From assembly GCA_025529335.1 (NCBI GenBank), contig JAMYHX010000028.1, positions 1 through 64,000 on the forward strand: a stretch of DNA of 64,000 nt. The letters are read 5' to 3'. Shown one piece after another: positions 32,817 to 43,669 of this stretch; the first letter of the stretch is position 1; each line of letters starts with the position of its first letter. Both the position numbers and the translations under genes were made by a program. The notes below the pieces were generated by a model. That model did no database searches and had not been told where the DNA came from. It saw only the letters and a program-made list of their open reading frames with translations. Source of the stretch: Rhizopus sp. PT2906. Lineage: Eukaryota; Mucoromycota; Mucoromycetes; Mucorales; Rhizopodaceae.

Positions 32817-33644
32817 TCATTGTTTGCAATACGAGTAGAGCTTCGAAGAGAGTAAAACTGCTGCTTCGGCTTTAATCACATTTCTTAGAGCTTTGCCAAT
32901 GCTCTTCTCTAACTCTATCAGTATATTCAGTACACTAAAATTGTAATTCAGCACAAAAGAAATCAGGTTTGCAGTCTTGTTACGACTGTTGGTGATACGA
33001 AGCTGATCTATCGTATGAAACCCTTTCTCTGCGAACTTCTTGCTCACAGCATCCCATTTAAAAGAAGAGGAATTCTTTGTCCAGCTTCTTAGAGTGAAAG
33101 CGATATCGATATCACTTACAAGGATGTTGGTGGTTGTCTTCTGGTTGCTGCTTTCCATGTTGGTAAAAAGGACACTTGGCCCAAGGAAAGGGTTTAGCTG
33201 ATTGCTTGTTTTCTCTACAATGATACCCCCAGTCACGAGCATCTCATATCTTTTATAATAAATCGACAGTTCAAACCAAGTGTTTCCTTTTTCATTTTTC
33301 TCCTTAATGAACGTAGATGGGGCGTCATGATACGGCTCATGTATTGTTGATATGGCACTGGTAACAATACTGGTGTTGTTTCTGAAGTATATCTCGAACT
33401 GGGTCACAAAGGCATAATTGGAATCACACCTTATGAGTGATACTACAAAGGAAGGCGCCAGTGTATGCTTGATTGCATCATCAACTTCGGTTGAACAATC
33501 AACAGATGACTGGACAGCGCAATTCTTTTTGTCAAATTCGATGTATGTAGAATTATCGTCAATTATGTTTTGTTCCTTCAAAGTAACAGGAACCATTTCA
33601 CCTGCTTGTTCATCATTTGATTGAGCCAACCACCATTCCTTCAT
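32817..33644 (-). CDS. Orphan protein (275 aa)
   Basis: Single open frame starting MKEWWLAQSNDEQAG. The middle has alternating hydrophobic strands (FVVSLIRCDSNYAFVTQFEI, NTWFELSIYYKRYEMLVTGG). The C-terminal quarter is helical (LNILIELEKSIGKALRNV). No signal peptide or membrane helix. I do not recognise the family. A MITE copy begins 92 bp upstream of the start codon, so its promoter or original 5' exon may have been altered. Confidence 0.6.
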   Translation of the reverse strand: MKEWWLAQSNDEQAGEMVPVTLKEQNIIDDNSTYIEFDKKNCAVQSSVDCSTEVDDAIKHTLAPSFVVSLIRCDSNYAFVTQFEIYFRNNTSIVTSAISTIHEPYHDAPSTFIKEKNEKGNTWFELSIYYKRYEMLVTGGIIVEKTSNQLNPFLGPSVLFTNMESSNQKTTTNILVSDIDIAFTLRSWTKNSSSFKWDAVSKKFAEKGFHTIDQLRITNSRNKTANLISFVLNYNFSVLNILIELEKSIGKALRNVIKAEAAVLLSSKLYSYCKQ

Positions 33645-33736
33645 TTTCTTAATTCCCCGCTCTGTTTCTCTGATCGACGATGGCGTTCTCTTTCTGGGAA
33701 GGTTACTATTTCTTTGAACATTTTTTATGATGGAGG

Positions 33737-34089
33737 AACACTACATGCACCAGAAATTGGACTAATACTACGGGCGCTACCTCTACCCATTACCTATGAT
33801 GCTATGCAACAAAACTTTTTACCGTCTTGTTTTGTTTCTTTTAAGGAAGAAAAAAGAGATAAAAAAGAAATGTTGTTATTTATTCTAATTTTATGTTGTC
33901 AGTTGATCAATAAAGATGCAAGAACATGTGTAATTCACATTTTATGTCAGAGAGAGTGAACTGGACAGCCTTAGATTAGGCAGAGCTTTGGTAATGTGAA
34001 GTTGTATAGTGTCAACATAAGTAGCGGCTCAAGGAAGCGTCCGTAGCATTAGCCTATTTTCTAGTGCATTTTCTGGTGCATGTAGTGTT
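33737..34089. mobile_element. MITE copy 2
   Basis: Same family as 5486-5841: starts AACACTACATGCACCAGAAA, ends CTGGTGCATGTAGTGTT, about 353 bp, same inner GGGCGCTACCT sequence (the right inner arm is diverged). It lies just upstream of the orphan gene on the minus strand. Confidence 0.85.
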
Positions 34090-34512
34090 GGCCAAAGGAC
34101 TGACCGCAAAATAAGCTATTCTTGTAGACGCGTCATGCTCAATTCTCATTGGCCATAAATAATCCTGTTTGCATAAAATGTCGCTATTTTTAACGATGAG
34201 CTCTCAACATAATAAAGAGATTATTATAGACTCATCAACACATGGTTTTCTTATACTTCAGTGTTGTACATAGTGTTTTGTAGGTGATGAAAATGCTGTG
34301 CAGATGTGCTGCATAAATAGCAAGAATAGCGTTTGGTAAATCAGTGATGTGCATTTCAATAATAATGAAAAAGTTGAAGTGTAGGGAGATACTAAAAGCG
34401 CACTGTAAAAAGATTATGCAAAAAGGATTTAGCTGGATACCATTTATTTAACTTTCTATCTCAATGGAGTCATCAGATGCTTCAGGGAGAGACATGCATA
34501 TATTATCATATT
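34090..34512. other. Intergenic, no gene seen
   Basis: AT-rich stretch between MITE copy 2 and the end of the CUE-domain gene. No supported feature. Confidence 0.55.
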
Positions 34513-35463
34513 TTATTGGAATATATTCTTTTCGCTATTTCGTCTATCTAAAGCTTGTAGCATCTGCTGTCTTCTCTGTTCAGCACTAAGTGAATTTAAT
34601 TCGTCCACTGACATTTCATCAAATGTTTTACTATCATTGTTACTCACATTGTTGTTGCTATTATTATTGTTATTATTTGATACACTCTCTTGCTCTATCT
34701 TTTTCTGCTTGTTTGCTTGCTCCATCATTCTTCTTTATGTTTGATTAATCAAGAGAACATTACATTTTAATATTACAACTTACTTTCTTGCTTGAAGTAC
34801 CATGTATTCTTTACGCTTTTTCAGCATCTCTTGTCGTTTATCAGGATTTGTCTCCCATACTTTAGGTGGCTCTTGAGCTTCATTGACATGGTCAACATCT
34901 ATCTTGTATCTTTGTACAAGGTTGGCATGGTTAGGTGAATTACGACCAGTGGATGAGGACGAAGGTTGATTGTTAGTAGTAGTAGTGGTGGAGGTGGTAG
35001 GTGAAGCAGAAGGTGGCTATGTTATTTGTTGTCGCTGTTGTTAGATGTTTGGCATATTTATAAATCTTTTTTATATGTACCAAAGGAAGACCACCATCTC
35101 GAAGAGCATTATCAACAGTTGTTTCAACAGAACCTGTTCTTTGCAAATCAGCTTGAATGGCGGCAACAGGAATATCAGGAAACATGGCACGCACCATTTC
35201 AATCTTTGAATACCATGATTAATTATTACATTATTCTTTCTTTCCTAAATGTATATACCATCTGAGGTGTAACACGATGCTGTGGTCTTCTTGTTGTTTG
35301 TCGTTGATTAAGTCGCTGCTGTGTTTGGTTGGACTGATTGCCACCTATGATGGTTTACATGAACATCAAGCTTTGTTTACTCATTTGTTCATATACCAAG
35401 CATCCATCGCAGTATGACTAGAATAATAAATACAGCAACTAATATCGATACACTGTCGTTCAT
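34513..35463 (-). CDS. CUE1: Cue1-like ER protein with CUE ubiquitin-binding domain
   Basis: Five exons on the minus strand: 35397-35463, 35259-35344, 35081-35203, 34784-35016 and 34513-34732, 242 residues. An N-terminal membrane anchor (SILVAVFIILVILRWML) is followed by a Gln/Arg linker and a CUE domain (MVRAMFPDIPVAAIQADLQR then TTVDNALRDGG). A Ser/Thr/Asn spacer and a C-terminal helical region follow (SVDELNSLSAEQRRQQMLQA). This order matches Cue1, which recruits and activates the ubiquitin-conjugating enzyme Ubc7 in ERAD. The last intron ends in a tandem AG-AAG acceptor (34730 or 34733), so isoforms with or without one residue are possible. Confidence 0.85.
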
Positions 35464-36098
35464 TAGCAAGTAAAAAAGAATAAATAAATTTAGATTATGT
35501 GCGCCATTTTAAAACAACAGTGTCTTCTGGAATAAACATAAAGTATCGAGATGAATATTCAATCCTTATATAGTGATGTAAAACTGCTGTGTCGATGAAT
35601 ATAACAGAACCTATACATCACATTGTTTTCTAGAGCAGCATCTTCTATATTTACCATGGAAACAGTTCCCTAGGATACTACAGATCACACCCAATCGATG
35701 CAGTTGAGCCAAGGGGGGAATTACGGGTATTAGGATGAACAAGCTTTCATTGAGATTACCAACAATATGGTTCATATTATTATTATACAAAATTACCTTA
35801 TACACTAATGGGTACACATTTTTCTCATCGTATTCATCAAGCTAAACAACACCTTTTCTAATGTATCGAAATTGAACTAGTGTATATAGCTTAAATATAC
35901 GCGTCAACTGTTCTTATGGACAACAGGACACGTCGTATGCTTAGTTATTCATGTTCATATCCTTTATAAGCAAATAGTTGAAAATGCAAAAAATAAAAAA
36001 TAAAATATCCCAATTAAATTTGCGTCATTTGATAAAAGTTTTTCTTTTTCTATTTCCCTTTAATTGTTGGGTGCAGATCCAAATTGAAATAATTGACA
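35464..36098. other. Divergent intergenic region, no gene seen
   Basis: Between the CUE1-like gene and the winged-helix/PP2C gene. Both start codons face away from it. No repeat or RNA gene recognised. The minus frame at 35611-35817 shows no domain. Confidence 0.55.
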
Positions 36099-38696
36099 AT
36101 GTCAGATGCGCCTATAGTAGACACTGAACTTACCCAATTGAACATTCCAGAAGATCTAAGGACGAATTCTTCATTTATGAAAGTAATGGCAACCTTGTTT
36201 CATTATGGTAACCAGTCCATGAATGCTACTCAATTGGTTGTTGCCATCAGAGCTTTAAATCTACTACCACTCAGGTACACACATTCACACATTTAATTAA
36301 ACAATCCTTATTAATATTATATCATGTAGAGGCGAAACACCAAAGAGTACCATTCAAGGCATCATTTCGACTTCACGTAAGTTAGCCAGAGATTTGAACA
36401 TTTCAGATCCCTTTCGTATTGACAGAGAAGGCGCTGGAAGACAAACAAAATATGCCATCTCTGACGAAATTATGAATGGAGTTGAACCACCGCCTATAAT
36501 TGAAATTCCTGATGAGCCCATCATTCTTCGACCAGTTGAACATACTTTACAAGGCACAAAGCGTTCTCGTAAAGCAACGTCATTTTATTCACCTTCAAGT
36601 AACTCTAAACAACGCAAGAAGAGATCCAAGAAGGGTAGAAAATCATATGATGATGACATTGGTTCTTCTGATGTCGACATAGATGCTGATGAAGACATGG
36701 AGTAAGTTTATTTTATATGTCATTTAAGTGTTATTTAATTATAAATAGCTTTAGTGGTTATGTATTTGGTGATGAGGATGAAAATCAAGCAACTCAAGAG
36801 GTGATAGAGGAAGAAGATACCATTGTTGACTATACGTTACTCTATTCTCCTCCTACAGCTGATATGGACTATATTGATAAAATCAATTTTAACGAATATC
36901 CCGTCGCAGCTCACTTTGCTATTGTCCAGCAAAAAGGATACTCATATCCTCGCTTTAGATCACACGAAAAAATAAAAATTCCCAAGGCAAACTGTGAAGA
37001 CAAGTTTAGAGTAACAGACATAAAAAAGGATGATCATGTCATCGGTCGACTCTTTATTCTTGCTGATGGTCATGGAGGACCTGGATGCTCAGAGTACTTT
37101 GTACGCAAAACACCAGTGGCAGTTGAAAATCTCTGTCAACATTATGATCCAGAAGCACTCATTGATCCTGAAGTGCAAAATAATATGCAGGCTGAAATTA
37201 AAGCCATGATTCAACAGCTGGATGAAGAATATCTAAGCAAGAAACGCGAAGAATTGTCACAAAAGAAAGACGATGAACATATTGACAATGACGGCTGTAC
37301 CTTGATCCTTAATATCTTTTTGGGAGAATGGCTCATCAACGTCAACGTCGGTGACTCTCGTACCATACTGATATCCGCACCAGAGCCTACACCAGGGAAA
37401 CCTGATCTGGTTGAAACCGGAGGTCTACTTGGTATTGATAGCGATTATAAAATGGATGTTGTCTTTGCTTCTCAGGATCATAAACCTTATCTTGAACACT
37501 TGGCGCGTGAAATTCTGGAGAATGGTGGAGAATTTGTTGATTCTGTACAAAACCGCGTTATCAAAGTGGATGTGGACAAGCTAAAAGAAGACGGTAACCG
37601 ACATGCGAAGCGACTGGCCTTGAAAAATGCGAGAATTCGTCCAAAAGGATACAACGCAAGCCACGACGCGCCTTGTGCATCAAGTGCAACAGACAATCAA
37701 ATAAGCGATGAATTCAATCCAGATGAACAATCTACAGATTCTGCTGCGGTCAATGGTTGGACGACTCAAAGCGCTGTTCGCACAACTGCAAATAATAACA
37801 GTAACAACAATAACAACAACAACAATAATACACAACAGCCAAGTTCACCACCTTCACCTAAAGCACGTCGCGTACCTTCGCTCAATGTCGCTCGCTCATG
37901 TGGTGATTTAGATTTCAAGATGGATCCACAACACAAGATCATCTCTTGTGAACCTGACGTGACCTTTATTCGAATCAAAGATCAGCCTCATGGTGAGCAT
38001 ACTATTCTGTTGAATGGTCCTCATAAAGAAAAACGAAGACACTTTTTGTTCATGAGTACCGATGGTACATTTGACTATATGTATGAAGAAACAGCCGAGA
38101 GACAAAATAGGGCCATTGCCAAGGTGATTGGACCAATGATTGAAGATGGTGAAAAGATTGGAAAGTATTTGCTAGAAGAAGAAGAGCGTATTAAAGGCGA
38201 AACGATTGAGCATAATAATGAAGAGGAAAATGAAGAACGATTATCAGAAAAAGAAGAGCAAGAAGGGGAAACGTCCCAGGTTGTTGTCGTTAAAGACAAG
38301 CGTGGTCGACGCGAAGGAAACAAGGGAAGAGATGAAAGTAAGAAGGAAGATGATAATGCGCGAGTTGTGATTGAGAGTATGGAGGGGGATAGCAAGACTG
38401 AAGAGAAAAGCAGTCAAGATACAAAAACAGAGGAGGGAGAGCTTGCAGATGAAGGTAACAAAGAGACAAATACTGAAGAGCCGATGGAAGTTGACGACAA
38501 TGAAGAAAAAGAAGCACCTCGTATACCTTTATTGTATCGTGAATTGACAGAAGAAGAGATGCAAGCACGAAAAATAAAAGAGAGGACACTGGTTTATTCT
38601 GCAAGATATTTTGCTAATAGAGAAGGCGCTCAAGGCTTTTTTGCATCCACTTTACAAGACTATGATGATTGCACGATTATCTTGGTTGAAATCTAA
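36099..38696 (+). CDS. Fusion of winged-helix domain and PP2C phosphatase
   Basis: Three exons: 36099-36274, 36330-36701 and 36749-38696, 831 residues. Residues about 20-110 resemble a Gds1/HARE-like winged helix (MKVMATLFHYGNQSMNATQL then STSRKLARDLNISDPFRI). A basic nuclear-signal-like stretch (KQRKKRSKKGRKS) and an acidic patch follow. From residue about 230 a PP2C domain appears: FILADGHGGPGCSEYF, NDGCTLIL, VNVGDSRTIL, VARSCGDLDFK, MSTDGTFDYM, and DDCTIILVEI at the end. The metal-binding aspartates are present. Two low-complexity inserts interrupt it: an Asn run near residue 545 and a Glu/Lys-rich block near 650-765. A nuclear Ser/Thr phosphatase is the likely role. The start at 36099 was chosen because the upstream frame has no earlier ATG. 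Confidence 0.87.
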
Positions 38697-39545
38697 CATT
38701 GTAATTTCTTTTTTGAATTTCTTTACCCCCTTTCTCTCTCTCCCCCCTTCCCTTTTGGTTGGCAATCCTCTCATATACACCCATAATATATACACCCCAC
38801 ACAGAGACAGATAGGCAATCATATAGGCACACATCACAACATATATACGCAAACACACACTCACACTCACAAATACGACATCTTTTTCTTTTTATATATA
38901 AAATTACTTTGTTTATTGTAAAAATACATAAAAGAAACATAATCCATTTTTGTTGTTGTTTTCTATGCTCTGCTTTCAGTAATTATATTTTTCATTCAGT
39001 TAGCTTTTTTGCATCCTTGGTAATCCCTTTGACTTCTTACAGTTTTTCCATTTCTTTCGTATACGTGTCTCTAATATACACCTGAACTAGACGCGTACAC
39101 CTCTAAAATGTAATATGTATAGGCTTATAGCACATAATATTTAAAACTGATTATAAGATGGGGTTGAAATAATGTTATGGATAATCACTGACTAAATCAT
39201 GAAACACGCGTGATAGTACTGTCTTGGGTTTGCTTTGTATCTTCCTTTAACGATGTCATAATGCTGGAACTTTCAACAAAAGTTCCACAAACGCAATTGA
39301 TCCCAAGATATTTTTTGATATTTATTAGAATGACGGTAAATCTTCCAGGGATTGGAGAAAAGCGGATATGGGCGATTTCCTTAAAAGCGTAGATGCTCTT
39401 TTGCTGGTTAATTTTTGTGAGCTTGACTGAATTTAAAAAAGTTAAAGGGCTATACGTAAGAATTACCGCATAATTTCAATAACCGATTCCAGATCTACTT
39501 GTTTCTGTATCGTTGTCTTTCCTTGTTCTTCTTTTGCATAAACAC
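38697..39545. other. Intergenic region with CA-rich microsatellite
   Basis: No gene supported. It holds a CA/ACAC-rich stretch around 38775-38875 and many short AT tracts. Open frames here are low-complexity. Confidence 0.55.
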
Positions 39546-40678
39546 ATGGAAATAGATTACAAGTTGCCCGTTTTAATATTCATTTCATATTTTACATTAC
39601 TAATACCAGCTCTGTTTTGGATCATATCGCCTCAATTAAAAAGGAGCTTTGATCAACACTCGACAGAGACCACAATATTGTTTGTATTGACTGGCGTTTT
39701 TACGACAATAACATGGATTTTTGTCTGTAAATTTATGTATTTGGATTATACGATTTGGTCATTCTCAAAAGGATTTCATTGGGATTTCTCGCTTAATGCT
39801 ATCTCTCACTGGTTACATGATGTTTGCTTATTTGAAGATGTCGTTCGTGAAGCATCAACGGGTGCTTGGTCATGGTTATGGACTCATCAAATAGCCACAT
39901 TTGAAGTCATTGTATGGACAACCATCTTGACTATTGAAGGTAATTGAAAAAAAAAAGAAAAGGTAAAGGAAACATATTAAAATGAGTAAAAGGTTGGAGG
40001 CGACGTATTCCTCACTTGTGGGCTTATATGCTACTCTGTAAAGCCATGGGTGTGTCAACAGCAATGGGTGTATTCTGTGTAGTCATGCTATCACATCCTC
40101 CCATCAGAAGACGACCTTCACTTAAATTACTAGGCGTTTTGGCGTTTTCCATCACTGTCGGCCTAATCACTGTCTTGATCACTCCTTATGTTAGTACGAG
40201 CAGCAACTTTATGACAAATCTTGTGGTTATGCATGCCGTGGCTCTGCTGCCACTTATTGGTGATTATGATGAACAGCCTGCACTCACAGTCTATGATGGA
40301 ACACCTAAATTTATCACACTATTATACTGTTTTATCGCTGGCGCCAACTTTTCCATCTATCTTCAGCAGTGGATTAAATGCTTCATGACCTGTACTGAAT
40401 CTAAACATATCCTTTGCCGCCTGGTTTCGACATACATTGATGTCTTTTGGGAACATCCTGCACAAACTGTCATCAACTTGGATAATATAGGCACAAGTAT
40501 CATGAGTGTTGTTTGGATGTGGTTGTATAGCCAACAAGAATTCAAAAAGCGCGTACCATCCTGGGCATGGGCCACTATACTATTAACTCCAGTCCTAACC
40601 GCCTCTGTCACTCTGCCCATCTTTTTGTCTGCCTATGAATGTTCAAGATTGACTGTCAAGCAGAAAAAGCATGAATAA
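39546..40678 (+). CDS. Polytopic membrane protein of unknown family
   Basis: Two exons, 39546-39939 and 39993-40678, 359 residues. About eight hydrophobic segments alternate with short loops, among them LPVLIFISYFTLLIPALFWI, FVLTGVFTTITWIFVCKFMY, TAMGVFCVVMLS, LLGVLAFSITVGLITVLI and FITLLYCFIAGANFSIYLQQ. It ends in a charged tail (LTVKQKKHE). The intron 39940-39992 separates the first three or four helices from the rest. No transporter or enzyme signature was recognised. Similar in size to small integral ER or plasma-membrane proteins. Function unknown. Confidence 0.75.
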
Positions 40679-40700
40679 ATCTCTCTTCTCTTTTAATGAT

Positions 40701-41710
40701 TTAAACAGTAGTAAATAATCTCCAAACACCTTGAGCGTATTGTACAATTTCAGATACACCCATCTTGCTCTCTCCATAAACACGGTCAACAAAGGTGATA
40801 GGTACTTCGCCCACAGAATAGTTGAACTGTCGTGCTCTTACAATCATTTCCATCTGGAATACATATCCCTTGGATATGGTAGCATTAATCAGTTGATATA
40901 AAACATCCTTCTTGTACAGACTAGTCGAAAATAAGTAAGAATCTTTTTTTCTTTTAACATCCTTACCGGAAACTTCCTGTCAGATCGGAAGCATTTGGAC
41001 GAAGCAAAAGAGTAGCTAAAAAGTTGGCACCGCGACTTTAAAAAAGAAAGTTAGAAACAAGCCGTCATGAATGGAAATAATGCTACCAACCTGACAAGCT
41101 TACGCTTCAAGTCCCACCCATAGACACCTCCGCCATTTCTATAACGAGTGCCACTAACAATGTCGTAATTATTCTGCTGTTGTAATCTATAGATAATATC
41201 AGCATATTTGCAACTATTGCTTTTTCATTCTCTTACCTAATCATTTCAGGTATAAATTTGGGCTAAGTAAACTATCAGTATCATGCTTTTGAATGCATCA
41301 ATAAACTTACGTGATGAGAGAAATCAGCATCCATAATGATGACAAAATTACCCGTAGCAAATTGAAGACCATGAACATAGGCTGTACCAAGACCTAACTT
41401 GCCAGCGCGTGGTTTCAGCAACTACAATAATGGGAGTGTTATTAACACCTTTAAATAATGTAAAAGTCATTACAATGCGATCTTCTCCATAGACAGTTTG
41501 GAGTTGTTTAGCAACTTCCTGTGTGCCATCAGGACTGTTATCATCTACAATGATGATTTCCCAATCAATGGCATGTTCTTTGAATGTCTTTGCAAGTAAC
41601 CACGTGATGATGGGTAAATTCTCGCGTTCGTTGTAAGTAGGAAGAATGACTGTATACTTATTTTGAGACATGGTATCGTTGATGTTTAATACAGCGTGTT
41701 GGCTTGCCAT
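40701..41710 (-). CDS. DPM1: Dolichol-phosphate mannosyltransferase catalytic subunit
   Basis: Six exons on the minus strand: 41474-41710, 41311-41421, 41237-41262, 41091-41186, 40967-41035 and 40701-40920, 252 residues. GT2 landmarks are NKYTVILPTYNERENLPIIT, EIIIVDDNSPDGTQEVA, IIMDADFSHHPKFIPEM, SGTRYRNGGGVYGWDLKRKL, RGANFLATLLLRPNASDLTG and FVDRVYGESKMG. It lacks a C-terminal membrane segment, so it is the human/S. pombe type that needs Dpm2/Dpm3 anchors, unlike S. cerevisiae Dpm1. It makes Dol-P-Man for N-glycans, O-mannose and GPI anchors at the ER. Confidence 0.96.
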
Positions 41711-42114
41711 TCAAACCAAAAAAAAGGGGGCCACAAAATGGAAAAGTGAGCTGACTTCAAACCTCTCATGCACAGACACACAAAATAGGAAAAAAATGCA
41801 CATCATATCCTCATAATCCTTCTCTCAATAATGTTCCCAATAATCAATTATTCCCCTCCTTCATAGGTAGTCTAGTAGTTTTGTGCCTAGACAAATTCCC
41901 TCTTCATACCTGTATTGCTTGTCACCTTTATTGCTATGATCATGTAAGAATGACGACAATATGGTTGTAAAAATACACCCTTATTGTTTGAATATTGAAG
42001 AAGAGCATTCCCCCTTTTCCCTACAACATACATCATGCTGTAGAAAGCATATCATTTATTTGCAACTGGAGTTTGTAGTGAACCTATTGTATTTACAAGA
42101 TAAAAAAAAAATTA
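41711..42114. other. Intergenic, no gene seen
   Basis: Short region between the DPM1 start and the 3' end of the next minus-strand orphan. No supported feature. Confidence 0.55.
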
Positions 42115-42612
42115 TCAACAGTACTCCAAATCGATGGAATCCTCCCAGTGTTCATTATTATGTGTCATAAAAATGTTTGACGGTGTGTTGTATGCTGCTG
42201 TTGACTTGAAGAACACACTCTGGGTGTTATGAGTCATCATGTCTGCGTTCACTTTTCGTTTTTTAATAATGGCTGTGCTATCTAAAAGTGCCTCTAGTTG
42301 TCCTCTTTTAAAACCATGCGCTATCACTATTTCTTCTTTTTGAGGACAACTTGTTAGTTGTTTTGAAATGAAAGGTTCAATAGAGTATATTTCTGTAAAT
42401 GTTTGTGGTGATTTATCTTTTCCAAATACATCAAAATCACTTCCTGGGTATATTGACCGAGGATTTTTTGTAGTCTTTGTTAAAGGTGGTGGTTGAGGCA
42501 AATAAGAAGGATTGTAGCAACTGCCAGAACAGCGATTGCTATGTAAAGGTGGCTCTTCTTGTGAATGAGCCTTGTATAAATCAACCAGCACACTGTCTCT
42601 TTTTCTCCACAT
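42115..42612 (-). CDS. Orphan protein (165 aa)
   Basis: Single exon starting MWRKRDSVLVDLYKAHSQEE. It has a Pro-rich part (YNPSYLPQPPPLTK), the segment IYPGSDFDVFGKDKSPQTF, a basic KKRKVNAD motif that could be a nuclear signal, and an acidic end. No known domain. Divergent with the small plus-strand frame 54 bp away. Confidence 0.55.
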   Translation of the reverse strand: MWRKRDSVLVDLYKAHSQEEPPLHSNRCSGSCYNPSYLPQPPPLTKTTKNPRSIYPGSDFDVFGKDKSPQTFTEIYSIEPFISKQLTSCPQKEEIVIAHGFKRGQLEALLDSTAIIKKRKVNADMMTHNTQSVFFKSTAAYNTPSNIFMTHNNEHWEDSIDLEYC

Positions 42613-42666
42613 TGAGATTGACTAAGAAGAAAAAAAGAAGAAAAAGAAGATAATTGGTTAAATAAA

Positions 42667-42825
42667 ATGGATGCAAGAAAAAAAAAAAAAGTCCACCTCA
42701 AGGAAGGAATTAGATATCAAGTTGCCATTGAAGCCAATGATAATCAAGAGTTTGATACCGAAGAAGCTGTAGCTGCTCTACTCTTTCTTGAAAGAAGAAA
42801 TAGATTTACGTCAATGATTCCCTGA
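42667..42825 (+). CDS. Possible small protein (52 aa)
   Basis: ATG at 42667 opens a 52-codon frame beginning MDARKKKKVHLKEGIRYQ and including FDTEEAVAALLFLERR. The four lysines come from an A13 run, a possible error point. Composition is protein-like and it lies head-to-head with the orphan at 42612. It is short, so confidence is limited. Confidence 0.4.
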   Translation: MDARKKKKVHLKEGIRYQVAIEANDNQEFDTEEAVAALLFLERRNRFTSMIP

Positions 42826-43170
42826 GTAACTTCTTTATCAAGAACAAGAAGAACGAAAGCTCATTATTACAAACATTTTATATTAAAACAGGATTATTGT
42901 ATGAATAGATGAGAATTAAGCATGATAATAACGTATTTTGTGGTCAGTTTGGTAGTGCGATAGGGAGCACGTCGAGAATCCCGTCTTACCAAAATATTCT
43001 TCCTTTGAAATGTATAGCGACCGAACAGAGATCATTGAATTATTGGCATAACGTTTCCTTTTGGGCTTGCACATCAAAAAGTCAACTTTCTTTGATGAAC
43101 ACCAGTTTCCAAAAGACGTGACACTTTTGTCGTTGAATATTTCTATGTGTTGCAATAATGTTGAAAGAGA
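42826..43170. other. Intergenic, no gene seen
   Basis: Between the small frame and MITE copy 3. Short frames on both strands lack any domain. Confidence 0.5.
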
Positions 43171-43502
43171 AACACTACAGGCACTACCTCTACCTATTAC
43201 TTATAATGTAGTCCAACACAACTATTCAATGTGTAGCGTCAAGCTAAATATGAGTTTATGAAGTTATAAAAAAAAGAAATGTTGCTATTTATTTATTCTA
43301 ATTTTATGTTGTCAGTTGATCAACAAAGATGCAAGAACACGTGTAATTCACATTTTATGTCAGAGAGTGAACTGGACAAGCCTTAGATTAGGCAGAGGCT
43401 TTGGTAATATGACGTTGTATTGTGACAACGTAGGTAGCGCCCCAAGGAAACGTCCGTAGCATTAATCGATTTTCTGGTGCATTTTCTGGTGCATGTAGTG
43501 TT
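43171..43502. mobile_element. MITE copy 3 (5' end shortened)
   Basis: Starts AACACTAC but then jumps to GGCACTACCTCTACC, missing about 30 bp of the other copies near the left end. The right half is well conserved, ending CTGGTGCATGTAGTGTT. It lies next to the broken transposase, with no spacer that I can identify as host sequence. Confidence 0.8.
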
Positions 43503-43669
43503 CATCAAAGAAAAAAGTTAGCGTACACAAAAAAAACAGCCTGCACAAAAAAAAATTCTTCACAATCTCTCCTTGTTTAAACATTTATCAAAGCATTTGA
43601 CAGAATGAGAAACAAAGCGTTTGAAATCACTCAAATACAAGCTATCGCACGTTTCACTAATCCTAGTCA

